NCBI GenBank assembly: GCA_959606905.1
Contig: CAUHML010000055.1
Coordinates: forward strand, 1 to 19,739
From: an uncultured Bacteroides sp.
GTDB lineage: Bacteria > Bacteroidota > Bacteroidia > Bacteroidales > Bacteroidaceae
DNA: 19,739 nucleotides
Direction of reading: 5' to 3'
A program made the translations under genes and the position numbers. The notes beneath the pieces are model-generated. The model was not told where the DNA came from. It did no database searches and was given only the letters and a program-made list of their open reading frames with translations. Positions 7,822 to 16,403 of this stretch are shown here, piece by piece (within the stretch, counting starts at the first letter, position 1; every line of letters begins with the position of its first letter).

Positions 7822-7855
7822 ATCGCCCTCAGGAACTATTCTGAGGGCGATTTTT
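7822..7855 (+). terminator. Rho-independent terminator of the HTCS gene
   Basis: ATCGCCCTCAG (7822-7832) and CTGAGGGCGAT (7841-7851) form a perfect 11-bp GC-rich stem with an 8-nt loop, followed by five T. Confidence 0.95.
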
Positions 7856-7859
7856 GAAT

Positions 7860-7891
7860 GTATTATTCTATTAATTGGTTGAATAGTTCTA
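7860..7891 (+). promoter_or_regulatory. Candidate HTCS operator upstream of susC
   Basis: This block is 25/32 identical to 607-638, ungapped, with the shared motif GTTCTA (7886-7891) 21 bp before the -7 box. TTCTA occurs twice, at 7866-7870 and 7887-7891, exactly 21 bp apart. That spacing suits a direct-repeat AraC-type activator bound over the -33 region. It begins a few bases after the HTCS terminator. Confidence 0.6.
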
Positions 7892-7912
7892 GCACATTCG
7901 GGGAGTTTGGAA

Positions 7913-7920
7913 TACATTTG
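7913..7920 (+). promoter_or_regulatory. -7 element of the susC operon promoter
   Basis: TACATTTG fits TAnnTTTG, with no -33 TTTG at standard spacing. A start near 7927 would give a leader of about 175 nt before susC, consistent with the 316-bp gap between genes. Confidence 0.55.
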
Positions 7921-8014
7921 CATCACAAAAAGTTGAGAATATGATTCATGTAATACTGTGAAAAAAGAAATGCCTATGACATAACAAGAATGTGACCTTC
8001 AAATTCTATCTGTT

Positions 8015-8073
8015 GTATGTATATTTATGATACATACTTGTGATTAATTAAAAAGCGGAACTGAAATCTCCGC
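8015..8073 (+). repeat. Inverted repeats in the susC 5' leader
   Basis: GTATGTAT (8015-8022) and ATACATAC (8030-8037) form an exact 8-bp inverted repeat with a 7-nt spacer. A second short one, GCGGA (8055-8059) with TCCGC (8069-8073), follows. Both lie inside the predicted untranslated leader and may fold in mRNA. The rest of 7892-8102 shows nothing else I can support. Confidence 0.35.
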
Positions 8074-8102
8074 ACAATTTTACAAATCTAATTCTATAAA
8101 AA

Positions 8103-11102
8103 ATGATTAAAAAATTATTACTCTTCTTTCTGACTATTTTTACGATGACTGCTTATGCGCAGAACGTAACAATGACCGGAACCGTAGTAGACACAGACAA
8201 CCTGCCTTTAATTGGTGTGAATGTGGTTATTAAGGGTACTTCTACCGGTACTACTACTGATTTGGATGGTAAGTTTACTCTTACTGGAGAAAATGGACAA
8301 ACATTGGTTTTCTCATATATAGGGATGACCCTCCAAGAGATTGTTTACAAGGGAAAACCTTTGCACGTGATAATGAAGGATGATTCCAAGGCTTTGGAAG
8401 AGGTGGTTATAATTGGTTATCAGACTGTGAAGAAATCTGATCTGACGGGTGCAGTAGCAGTAGTTGATACCAAAGAGATGAAAAAAAGCTCAGCTGGAAC
8501 ACTTGTCAGTCAGATGCAGGGGCTTGCTACAGGTGTAAACGTTCGTAGTAGTGGTAGAGCAGGTGAGGATGCTTCTATTCAAATTCGTGGTGTGGGTTCA
8601 TTAAGTAATAATGCTCCGTTGTGGGTGGTCGATGGGATGATAACTGATCCGGGAGTTGACTTTAATCCGGCTGACGTTGAATCTATTCAGATCTTGAAAG
8701 ATGCTTCCGCTGCCGCTATATATGGTTCTCGTGCTGCTAATGGGGTGATTATTGTTACTACTAAGAAAGGGGTGAGTGGTCCTATGAAGGTGAATGTAAG
8801 TGTGAAAGAAACATTGGAATGGAGTCCGAAGTTTGATTTGATGAATGCGGCAGAGTACATTAAATATAATGATATAGCTTATAAAGAAGCGATAAAAGAT
8901 GGTATAGCCTCCATAACAACAACTCAGAAGCATTCCGAATATGATACCAATTGGCAGGATGAGGTATTGAAGACAGCTTTGGTACAGGATTATAATGTAT
9001 CTTTATCCGGTGGTGGAGATTCGGGTAGTTATTTTGTTTCAGCTGGTTACTATAATAATGATGGTGTATCTTATGGAAATACGTTTGATCGTTATAGTTT
9101 CCGTGTTAACACACAGGGGAAAAAAGGTTGGTTTTCATTCGGTGAGAACTTGGCCTACTCATTAACTAATACAGATCCGAACCAGACAAATACTTATAAT
9201 GACTTTTTACGTATGATGCCTACTATTCCGGTTTATGATGAGAATAATCCAGGTGGTTATGGATATGGAGATGCGGCTAAATATAATACTTTCGGTGTAA
9301 ATCCCATTGCACGTGAAAATTTGGAAAAACGCCATATGAGACAAAATCGTCTGAATGGTTCATTGTGGTTGGAGTTCAAACCTTTCGAGTTTCTTTCTTA
9401 TAAGTTCAATGGGGGCGTTGACTTGTATTTCTATGAAAATTCATGGTTTCGTGGTGAAGGTAATTGGCAACAAAATCAGGAACATCGTGATCCGGAGAGC
9501 CAGAAAGCACGTGATAATACTTATAATATGCTGATTGAGCACACGTTGAATTTTAACAAGGATTTTGGAAAACATCATGTCGATGCAGTATTAGGTACTA
9601 CTTACCAACATCATGAGTGGGAGGGGTTATGGGCTTCCCGTCTTAATTTTCCTATGTTAGGTAATGGTGATTATCTGACAGTGTTAAATGCTGGACAAAG
9701 TAACCAACAGAATACTAATAGTATTAGTGAGAATGCCATGATCTCTTATTTGGGACGTGTTAATTATATTTATGATGACAAATATTATCTGACAGCTACT
9801 TTCCGTCGGGATGGTACTTCTCGTTTAGCTAAGGAAAATCGCTGGGGTAATTTTCCTTCTGTTTCTGCTGCCTGGAGAATTTCTAAGGAAAGTTTCTTTA
9901 AGGTACCTTGGATTGATGATTTGAAGATCAGGGGAAATTGGGGGCGTTTGGGTAATGCTTCTATCGGTGATTGGGATTATGTTGGTACTATTAATCAAAG
10001 CATTGTGACGGTATTTGGTGGAGCTATTGTACCTGGAGCCACTCAAGTAAAATTAGTGAATACCAATCTTGTTTGGGAAACCAAAGAAACCGTAAATATT
10101 GGTTTTGACGCTAGTTTTCTCAATTCACGTTTGACTTTCAGTGCCGAGTATTATCATTCAAAGACTAAGGATGTTTTGACGGAAATGCCTATTGCCATCT
10201 CTACCGGTAATCAAGAAGGGGCACCTAAAGCAAATGCGGCTAGTTTGCGCAATCGTGGATTTGAATTGAGCTTGGGGTGGAAAGATCAAGTTTCAGATTT
10301 CAAATATGGTGCATTGTTGAATATTACAACTTTGAGTAATAAAGTATTAAGTTTAGGATATGAAAAACCTTTTATTGATTCAGGTCAGGCAAGAACGAGG
10401 TTGAATGGTCCGTTGGCAGAATTCTTTTTGTATAAAACCGATGGGATTTTTAAAACACAAGAACAAATAGATAATTATGTAACTCCTGATGGCGAACCTA
10501 TTATGATTTCTGGGAAACGTCCGCAATTAGGTGATGTGAAATATATTGATACGGATAATAATGGACAGATTACGGCGGATGACCGTCAATTTTGCGGAAG
10601 TCCGTGGGCAAAGATGCAAATGTCATTGGTCTTGAATGCTGAATGGAAAGACTTTGATTTCAGTATGATGTGGAATGGGCAATTTGGTAATAAAATTTAT
10701 AATGTATCCAAATGGCAAGGACGTTTGTTCTCGGACAATTCCAATTATCTTCGCTTCAAGAAGGGAGAAGAACCTTATCAGGTAAATCAGAATTCTGATA
10801 CGCCACGTATAATTTATGGTGACCAACGTAATTCATGGGATGCGGATCGTTTCCTTGAAAACGGTTCTTATTTCAGACTGAAAAATATTTCTATCGGATA
10901 CAATCTTAAAAAGGAATGGTTGAAGAATTTGGGTATTGACAAACTTCGTTTATATGCTACCGGTAGTAATCTGCTCACTTTTACAGGCTATTCCGGGCTT
11001 GATCCTGATTTTATAAACACTAATATTTGGAATAGTGGAACGGATAGTTTTTCATATCCTAATACTCGTTCTGTTATGTTTGGCTTGGATTTGACCTTTT
11101 AA
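8103..11102 (+). CDS. SusC-type TonB-dependent outer-membrane oligosaccharide transporter
   Basis: This 999-aa outer-membrane barrel imports glycan fragments, opened by SusD and powered by TonB-ExbBD. The signal peptide is cleaved near AYA-Q (residue 20). A carboxypeptidase-regulatory-like domain (about 22-97, 'GTVVDTDNLPLIGVNVVIKG') precedes the TonB-box region (LEEVVIIGYQTVKKSDLTGAV region, about 98-118) and the plug (about 118-235, with RGVGSLSNNAPLWVVDG and GSRAANGVIIVTTKKG). The remainder is the 22-strand barrel ending in aromatic Phe999, as needed for BAM insertion. The length is typical of the family. It starts the main operon, 21 nt before susD, and is probably controlled by the operator at 7860-7891. 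The family is certain; the cargo is inferred from the neighbouring enzymes. Confidence 0.96.
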   Translation: MIKKLLLFFLTIFTMTAYAQNVTMTGTVVDTDNLPLIGVNVVIKGTSTGTTTDLDGKFTLTGENGQTLVFSYIGMTLQEIVYKGKPLHVIMKDDSKALEEVVIIGYQTVKKSDLTGAVAVVDTKEMKKSSAGTLVSQMQGLATGVNVRSSGRAGEDASIQIRGVGSLSNNAPLWVVDGMITDPGVDFNPADVESIQILKDASAAAIYGSRAANGVIIVTTKKGVSGPMKVNVSVKETLEWSPKFDLMNAAEYIKYNDIAYKEAIKDGIASITTTQKHSEYDTNWQDEVLKTALVQDYNVSLSGGGDSGSYFVSAGYYNNDGVSYGNTFDRYSFRVNTQGKKGWFSFGENLAYSLTNTDPNQTNTYNDFLRMMPTIPVYDENNPGGYGYGDAAKYNTFGVNPIARENLEKRHMRQNRLNGSLWLEFKPFEFLSYKFNGGVDLYFYENSWFRGEGNWQQNQEHRDPESQKARDNTYNMLIEHTLNFNKDFGKHHVDAVLGTTYQHHEWEGLWASRLNFPMLGNGDYLTVLNAGQSNQQNTNSISENAMISYLGRVNYIYDDKYYLTATFRRDGTSRLAKENRWGNFPSVSAAWRISKESFFKVPWIDDLKIRGNWGRLGNASIGDWDYVGTINQSIVTVFGGAIVPGATQVKLVNTNLVWETKETVNIGFDASFLNSRLTFSAEYYHSKTKDVLTEMPIAISTGNQEGAPKANAASLRNRGFELSLGWKDQVSDFKYGALLNITTLSNKVLSLGYEKPFIDSGQARTRLNGPLAEFFLYKTDGIFKTQEQIDNYVTPDGEPIMISGKRPQLGDVKYIDTDNNGQITADDRQFCGSPWAKMQMSLVLNAEWKDFDFSMMWNGQFGNKIYNVSKWQGRLFSDNSNYLRFKKGEEPYQVNQNSDTPRIIYGDQRNSWDADRFLENGSYFRLKNISIGYNLKKEWLKNLGIDKLRLYATGSNLLTFTGYSGLDPDFINTNIWNSGTDSFSYPNTRSVMFGLDLTF

Positions 11103-11123
11103 CTTATAAATTAGTATACTGAT

Positions 11124-12713
11124 ATGAAGAAAATATATAGATTTTTATTTGCTGGTGTCTTGGCTTTGTGTGCTACTGGATGCAGCTCAAGTTTATTGGA
11201 TATAGAAAATCCGAATGAAGTAACCAATACTACTTTTTGGAAATCGGCGGATGATGCAAAAGCTGGAGTAAATGCTTGTTACAGTTTCTTATATAAAGAA
11301 GGGACTTGGATGCGTTGGTTGTCTTTTCGTTACGATCTGTCATCAGATGAAGGATGGAGTTCGTCTCCTTGGATAGAATTAGGTGACTGGACGCGTTTTC
11401 TTTATAATAATTATGATTTCTATGAGGGTAATAAGGTACATTGGGAGCATTTTTATGTAGGGATCTTTCGTTGTAATCAGGTTTTGGCTAATGTGCCTGC
11501 GATTGAAATGGATGAGGTTCAAAAGAACCAACTTTTAGCACAGGCTTCCTTTTTGCGTGCTCTGTGGTATTTTCAGATAAATCTTTTGTGGGAGAAAGGG
11601 ACATTAGTTCTTGAACCTCAAAATGCTGATTACATACCTAAGGACGCTTCAGAACAGGAAATTTGGGATCAGATAGAAAAAGACCTTACGTTTGCAATGG
11701 AGAATTTGCCGGAGGCATGGGATGCGGCAGATTTAGGCAGAGCGACAAAAGGTGCTGCTAAAGCTTTGTTGGGCAAGGCTTATATGCAACAACATAAATA
11801 TGATAGGGCCAAAGAACAGTTGCAATGGCTGATTGATAGGGAAGGCTCTTTGTATGGTTTGCTTGATAACCGTGAAGACAATTTTACCGATTTGAATGAA
11901 AATAATCAGGAGGGAATATTTGAAATTCAGTTTGATGATCAAAATAAGGGGGGCACAGGCAATGATGCCAGTATGGCCTTTGGTTTCCAGCGTACTCAGT
12001 TTTATGCACCCGGTGGCACTCATGGTACGGGTTGGGGCGATGGTAAAGCGCGTCGTTGGCTAGTAGATGAGTTCTTGAAAGAGAGAAGGGTTGATGGCAG
12101 AAATGACTTGCGTTTATACAATAGTATTCTTTATAAACATTTTGGAGATGATTTTCCTGATCAGTCAAAAAAATACTATGCCAATGAAGATGCGTCACAA
12201 TGGTTTGATGAGTGGGGACAGGATACAGAGGATTGTTATATTCGCAAATACAATACTTCTTACTATCGTGAACGTGAAGACTATTTCGCACGTAATAATT
12301 ATCGTATTATGCGGTATGCTGATGTTTTATTGAGTTATGCGGAGTGTTTGGTTGAAACTGGAACTTCGGCTTCTGATGCGGCTGTTTATGTTGATAAGGT
12401 AAGAGAACGTGCAGGGTTATCCAAACTGAAAGATAGTCGGTGGAAGGATTGTTTAAGTTCAAAGGAGGTCTTTATCAAACGTCTTCAGATGGAACGTGCT
12501 TTGGAACTTTGTTTCGAAGGCTGGCGTTGGGCGGATTTGAAGCGCTGGGGATTGCTTGATTCACAGGCTGGTATTGACGAGCTGAAAGCTCGTGACAAGG
12601 ACTTCAACAATTTTGTGATTGGCAAACACAAACGTATGCCTATCCCTACATCGGAAGTTGAAATCAGTAAGATTGATGATGTTCCTCAACTAACTCAGAA
12701 TCCTAATTATTAA
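11124..12713 (+). CDS. SusD/RagB-type surface glycan-binding lipoprotein
   Basis: This 529-aa lipoprotein forms the lid on the SusC barrel and binds glycan at the cell surface. The signal ends in ATGC with Cys20 as the lipidated residue. The mature N-terminus, CSSSLLDIENPNEVTNTTFW, is typical of SusD. TPR-like helices follow (about 60-240, 'LLAQASFLRALWYFQI' and 'ATKGAAKALLGKAYMQQHKY'). The C-terminal part has the usual 'YRIMRYADVLLSYAECLVE', 'VRERAGL', and 'RALELCFEGWRWADLKRWG' segments and closes with 'PIPTSEVEISK...LTQNPNY'. The Trp/Tyr-rich stretch at about 60-100 is a plausible glycan-contacting area, by analogy only. The start follows the susC stop by 21 nt. A large hairpin directly after the stop separates it from the enzyme genes. 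Confidence 0.95.
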   Translation: MKKIYRFLFAGVLALCATGCSSSLLDIENPNEVTNTTFWKSADDAKAGVNACYSFLYKEGTWMRWLSFRYDLSSDEGWSSSPWIELGDWTRFLYNNYDFYEGNKVHWEHFYVGIFRCNQVLANVPAIEMDEVQKNQLLAQASFLRALWYFQINLLWEKGTLVLEPQNADYIPKDASEQEIWDQIEKDLTFAMENLPEAWDAADLGRATKGAAKALLGKAYMQQHKYDRAKEQLQWLIDREGSLYGLLDNREDNFTDLNENNQEGIFEIQFDDQNKGGTGNDASMAFGFQRTQFYAPGGTHGTGWGDGKARRWLVDEFLKERRVDGRNDLRLYNSILYKHFGDDFPDQSKKYYANEDASQWFDEWGQDTEDCYIRKYNTSYYREREDYFARNNYRIMRYADVLLSYAECLVETGTSASDAAVYVDKVRERAGLSKLKDSRWKDCLSSKEVFIKRLQMERALELCFEGWRWADLKRWGLLDSQAGIDELKARDKDFNNFVIGKHKRMPIPTSEVEISKIDDVPQLTQNPNY

Positions 12714-12721
12714 TAAAAAAG

Positions 12722-12774
12722 AAAGACTGTGTCGGAGTGTTTTTTCTTTTTATAATACTTCCGGCATAGTCTTT
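12722..12774 (+). terminator. Intercistronic hairpin after susD (partial terminator or RNA-stability element)
   Basis: A 15-bp outer stem (12722-12736 with 12760-12774, with G-U pairs) continues inward through a bulge into GTGTT/AATAC, leaving a T-rich loop. Only TTATTTAA follows, so the 3' T-run is weak. It lies in the 79-bp gap between susD and the 877-aa GH43 gene, which has no TAnnTTTG promoter of its own that I can see. Partial termination or 3'-end protection would give more susCD than enzyme mRNA. Confidence 0.55.
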
Positions 12775-12792
12775 ATTTAACTAGTATCATTT

Positions 12793-15426
12793 ATGCTTGT
12801 CTGCAAAAAAATACTGATCTTCTGTGCTTTTGCTTGTTGCGGTACTTTATTCGCGCAAAACATACAGAATCCGGTGCTTCCCGGAGTAGCGGATGCCGGT
12901 GTGATGAAATATAATGGTAAGTATTATATAGGTGGAGTATTTACCAATGGGGATTTTTATGTTTCCGACGACTTGGTTCATTGGGGTAAACCTGTTCATG
13001 TCGTGACTATGGATAATGGCTGGAGTAGAGGAAGTGGTGCCGGTAATGAGCAGATTCACGCCAATGATATGTTTTGTTTGAATGGTGATTTTCACTTATA
13101 TTGGTCTGTCAATTATTGGGGTAAGGATAAGCATGCTGTTCACATTGTACATGCTCAAAGTAAAAATGTGTTGGGGCCCTATATAGAGCCTGATAAAAAA
13201 ACTTGGATGGATAATCGCATTGATCCTAAGGTTTTTAAAGATGATGACGGACAATTATATATGTATATGGTGCGTTTTACTGATGGAAATACTATTTGGG
13301 GACGTAAAATGAAGAATCCGGCGGAATTTGCCGGAGAACCAGTGTGCTTGTTTGCATCATTGCCGGATACATGGGAGACCATGGATAACAGAGTGGCAGA
13401 GGGACCTTGGGTGATGAAATACAGAGACCGATACTATTTGATGTATAATGCCAATCATACCTCTACTGAGTGGGGGAATTATCAATTGGGGGTTGTGGAG
13501 GCAGACTCACCTTTAAGTTTTCAAAATGGGAATAAATATAGCTATCCGGTAGTAAATTCTAATCAAATTCTACTGGAAGAGAATTATGTGGATCTTTTAC
13601 GATATGGCATCACTTATGAGCCATTGTTTGATTATACAGAAAATAATCCTGGAGTCGGTTGGATGCTTCCGGTATATCAGGCTTCCGATTGGAAGAAAGG
13701 AGAATGTGGATTCTCATCTAAAGAGATAAAAGGATCTACCACTCGTCATTTAGGTACTTGGTGGACATCTCCTTCATTGTGGTTACGTAAATCTTTTTTT
13801 GTTGGCAAACAGGTGGGAAATTTAGCACTCAGGGTTGCTCATGACGGAGATACAAAAATATATTTGAATGGAACATTGATTTACGAAAAACAGGGACGGG
13901 ATTATTGTATGGTAAACCTTGATGAAAAGCAACGAGAGCTTCTGAAAAAAGGAGAGAACTTGCTTGCTGTAGAAACAAATAAAGGGCGTGCCCAATTTTT
14001 TGATGTTTCTTTGTTTGATATGAGGAGTGAAACAGCGGATGATATTTTGATGACCCCGGGACAACCTAATATTTTAAGGGGGCCCAATGGATTTGAATGG
14101 TGGCTTATATATATGGCTAATAAAAATAATGAGTGTAGGGGGCAGTATATTAACCGTGTTCATTTCTTTAATAAAACATTATTTGTTGAAGGAATAACCG
14201 GTCCTTGTACAGATGGTTATCATCCGGAACCTTCTTTGCCCACTTTTTCAATGAAAGGGGAAACACCTTCTTTGGGAGTGCTGCAACAAGTGAAACCTTC
14301 TACAACTTATATGTTTGAAACAGCAGTCAAAACAGATGGAGATGCTGGTATCATTGCGTGGTGGAAAGATGTGGATAATAATGCTTATATCGGTTTCGAT
14401 ACAAAGAACCACAATTGGTATTTGCGTACCATTATTAATGGTAAAGAAAAGGAGGAATATTTCACTTTGCCTAAAGATTTTCGTTGGGGTGTTTATCATC
14501 ATTTACGTATTGAACGTAATCAGGATTGTTTAAAAGTATGGTTGGATGAAATACCATCTCCTCAAAAACATCTGTTTACAAAGATTATTCCTGTGACGGA
14601 ACCCGGTGTTCCCGGAGTATTTGATCGGACTAAAAAAGCTTTGTTCGAAGGGGTGACTTATACTATCGGATTTGATGATGACCGGATACAGTTAAAAGAA
14701 CATTCAGAAATATTGAAAGGTGATTTTCTTGATCATTATGAATTTAGTTTTCAACTTTCAGGTTTGTCCGATTGTAAGATGTCAGGAAGCTATCCGGTTT
14801 ATGTGGATAAAGATAACTATGTAAAAGCTCAATTTAATGGTATCACGCGTATGCTGGAAGTGGTAGTTGTAAAACAAGGACAACAGATACTTGATAAAAA
14901 ATATCCGTTGGAACATTTACAAATGGTTTATCCTGATGTGAAGTATACTGATTTTGTCGAAAAATGTTATCGTTTTATATCGCCTTCATGGATAAATGCC
15001 CTTTACCTGAACCGTCATGAAGTAGGGAATAAGGCGGAGTTTGTAGACGATATGTTTAGTAAATTTACAATAGAATATTTGAATGAGGGAGAATGGTATC
15101 CATTGAATAACAGCGGGGCGACGGTGGCAGAGCATCCGGCTTATAATCGTTTGTCTTTTACTCCGATAAAAACGGAAGGTATTCGTTTTATTAATAAAGA
15201 CGCTCAGGATTTGGAACGGCATATTTATAAGTTGGGAATTCAAGAACAATTAAAGGAATCTTATAATTTCCGTGCGGTGAGAAGGGGAAATAAGCTCTAT
15301 CTTTTTGTTGACGGAAGAGAATTAGGGAGATTGGATATTCATTATCCTGCTTCTTGTGTAGGATTTTGTTCTGGAAATTATTCTCCGGTATATAAAGGAA
15401 TATTGTATTATCATATAGGAAACTGA
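12793..15426 (+). CDS. Large multidomain GH43-like enzyme with inserted beta-sandwich domains
   Basis: This 877-aa exported protein probably cleaves a pentoside or related linkage. The signal peptide is cleaved after LFA-Q (residue 21). A five-bladed GH43 propeller starts with the general base Asp34 (GVADAGVM), pKa modulator Asp144 (RIDPKVFKDDDG) and acid Glu203 (VAEGPWVM). At about 285-415 a galactose-binding-like sandwich interrupts it ('SLWLRKSFFVG', 'HDGDTKIYLNG', 'LLKKGENLLAVETN'). The last blade resumes at 'PGQPNILRGPNGFEWWLIYMAN', with Gln424 where GH43 enzymes usually have a metal-binding His. Two beta-sandwiches follow: one LamG-like (about 485-620), and a second (643-713 plus 819-877) split by an F5/8C-like module (about 720-818). 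The N-terminal blades carry only weak 'DP' motifs, so the subfamily is not recognised. It overlaps nothing and ends 8 nt before the next GH43 gene. Confidence 0.75.
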   Translation: MLVCKKILIFCAFACCGTLFAQNIQNPVLPGVADAGVMKYNGKYYIGGVFTNGDFYVSDDLVHWGKPVHVVTMDNGWSRGSGAGNEQIHANDMFCLNGDFHLYWSVNYWGKDKHAVHIVHAQSKNVLGPYIEPDKKTWMDNRIDPKVFKDDDGQLYMYMVRFTDGNTIWGRKMKNPAEFAGEPVCLFASLPDTWETMDNRVAEGPWVMKYRDRYYLMYNANHTSTEWGNYQLGVVEADSPLSFQNGNKYSYPVVNSNQILLEENYVDLLRYGITYEPLFDYTENNPGVGWMLPVYQASDWKKGECGFSSKEIKGSTTRHLGTWWTSPSLWLRKSFFVGKQVGNLALRVAHDGDTKIYLNGTLIYEKQGRDYCMVNLDEKQRELLKKGENLLAVETNKGRAQFFDVSLFDMRSETADDILMTPGQPNILRGPNGFEWWLIYMANKNNECRGQYINRVHFFNKTLFVEGITGPCTDGYHPEPSLPTFSMKGETPSLGVLQQVKPSTTYMFETAVKTDGDAGIIAWWKDVDNNAYIGFDTKNHNWYLRTIINGKEKEEYFTLPKDFRWGVYHHLRIERNQDCLKVWLDEIPSPQKHLFTKIIPVTEPGVPGVFDRTKKALFEGVTYTIGFDDDRIQLKEHSEILKGDFLDHYEFSFQLSGLSDCKMSGSYPVYVDKDNYVKAQFNGITRMLEVVVVKQGQQILDKKYPLEHLQMVYPDVKYTDFVEKCYRFISPSWINALYLNRHEVGNKAEFVDDMFSKFTIEYLNEGEWYPLNNSGATVAEHPAYNRLSFTPIKTEGIRFINKDAQDLERHIYKLGIQEQLKESYNFRAVRRGNKLYLFVDGRELGRLDIHYPASCVGFCSGNYSPVYKGILYYHIGN

Positions 15427-15434
15427 CTAGTATT

Positions 15435-16403
15435 ATGAAAAAAAAATTGATTTTTATTTGGTTATTGATGTTGGGGACATTGACTTCTTGTCAGTCATGT
15501 TCCTCAGAATATAAGAATGTGAATGAAATAATTGTGGAAGAGCTGGAAATACCTGTTCCACTGGGTGACCCGTTTATATTGTTGCACAATGGGACTTATT
15601 ATGCTTATGGTACTCACTCGGATGAAGGAATAGAGGTTTATATCTCGGATAATTTAAAAACGTGGAAATATAAAGGGCTGGCTTTGAATAAGAAGGATTC
15701 ATGGGCAGACCGTTGGTTTTGGGCACCGGAAGTATATGAAGTGAATGGTAAATTTTATATGTATTATTCGGCAGATGAGCATATTTGTGTAGCAGTGGCA
15801 GATTCCCCTGTAGGACCATTTATACAAAATAAGCAAGAACCTATGATTGTTGAGGAGAAATGTATTGATAATTCTTTTTTCATGGATGATGACGGTACTC
15901 CTTATTTGTCATTTGTCCGTTTTAATGATGGGAATAATGTATGGATAGCCGAGTTGGAAAAAGATTTGATAACCCTTAAGAAAGAAACGATGCGCCCTTG
16001 TATTCATGTTTCACAGGCTTGGGAGGAAGTGTGGCCTCGAGTCAATGAAGGTTCTTATATTCTCAAACACAATGGAATTTATTATATGACTTATTCTGCG
16101 AATAGTTATGAAAGTCCATTCTATGGTGTAGGTTGTGCTACAGCTACCGATATAATGGGGGAATGGGCTAAATACGACGAAAATCCATTATTGCAAAATC
16201 CTGGTGGGTTGGTAGGTGTAGGGCATAGCGCCATGTTCACTGATAAAGAGGGAAAACTTCGTATTGTATTCCATGCCCACAAAGATAAAAGTAATATTCA
16301 TCCGCGTGCTATGTATATTGGTACGGTAAATTTTGAGAATGTGAATGGAACAGACCGTATGAGAATCAGTAAAGAATATATAACTCCTAAATTACTGCAA
16401 TGA
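15435..16403 (+). CDS. GH43 family glycoside hydrolase, lipoprotein
   Basis: This 322-aa single-domain enzyme is a five-bladed beta-propeller inverting glycosidase, probably an arabinofuranosidase, xylosidase or galactosidase-type member. Predicted catalytic residues are general base Asp45 (VPLGDPFI), pKa modulator Asp145 (CIDNSFFMDDDG) and general acid Glu205 (RVNEGSYI). His264 in VGVGHSAMF is the usual central metal ligand. The signal ends in LTSC with Cys19, so it is a lipoprotein, possibly surface-exposed. The start lies 8 nt after the 877-aa GH43 stop, and its stop overlaps the next start as ATGA, indicating translational coupling. It shares the 'VRFxDGNxxW' segment with the 877-aa protein, suggesting related subfamilies. 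All catalytic positions are intact. Substrate is uncertain. Confidence 0.88.
   Translation: MKKKLIFIWLLMLGTLTSCQSCSSEYKNVNEIIVEELEIPVPLGDPFILLHNGTYYAYGTHSDEGIEVYISDNLKTWKYKGLALNKKDSWADRWFWAPEVYEVNGKFYMYYSADEHICVAVADSPVGPFIQNKQEPMIVEEKCIDNSFFMDDDGTPYLSFVRFNDGNNVWIAELEKDLITLKKETMRPCIHVSQAWEEVWPRVNEGSYILKHNGIYYMTYSANSYESPFYGVGCATATDIMGEWAKYDENPLLQNPGGLVGVGHSAMFTDKEGKLRIVFHAHKDKSNIHPRAMYIGTVNFENVNGTDRMRISKEYITPKLLQ

Noticed and set aside
11884..12291. 135-codon antisense open frame opposite susD
   Set aside because: Composition is His/Cys-rich and irregular, as expected for the reverse of a SusD gene; no supporting signal.
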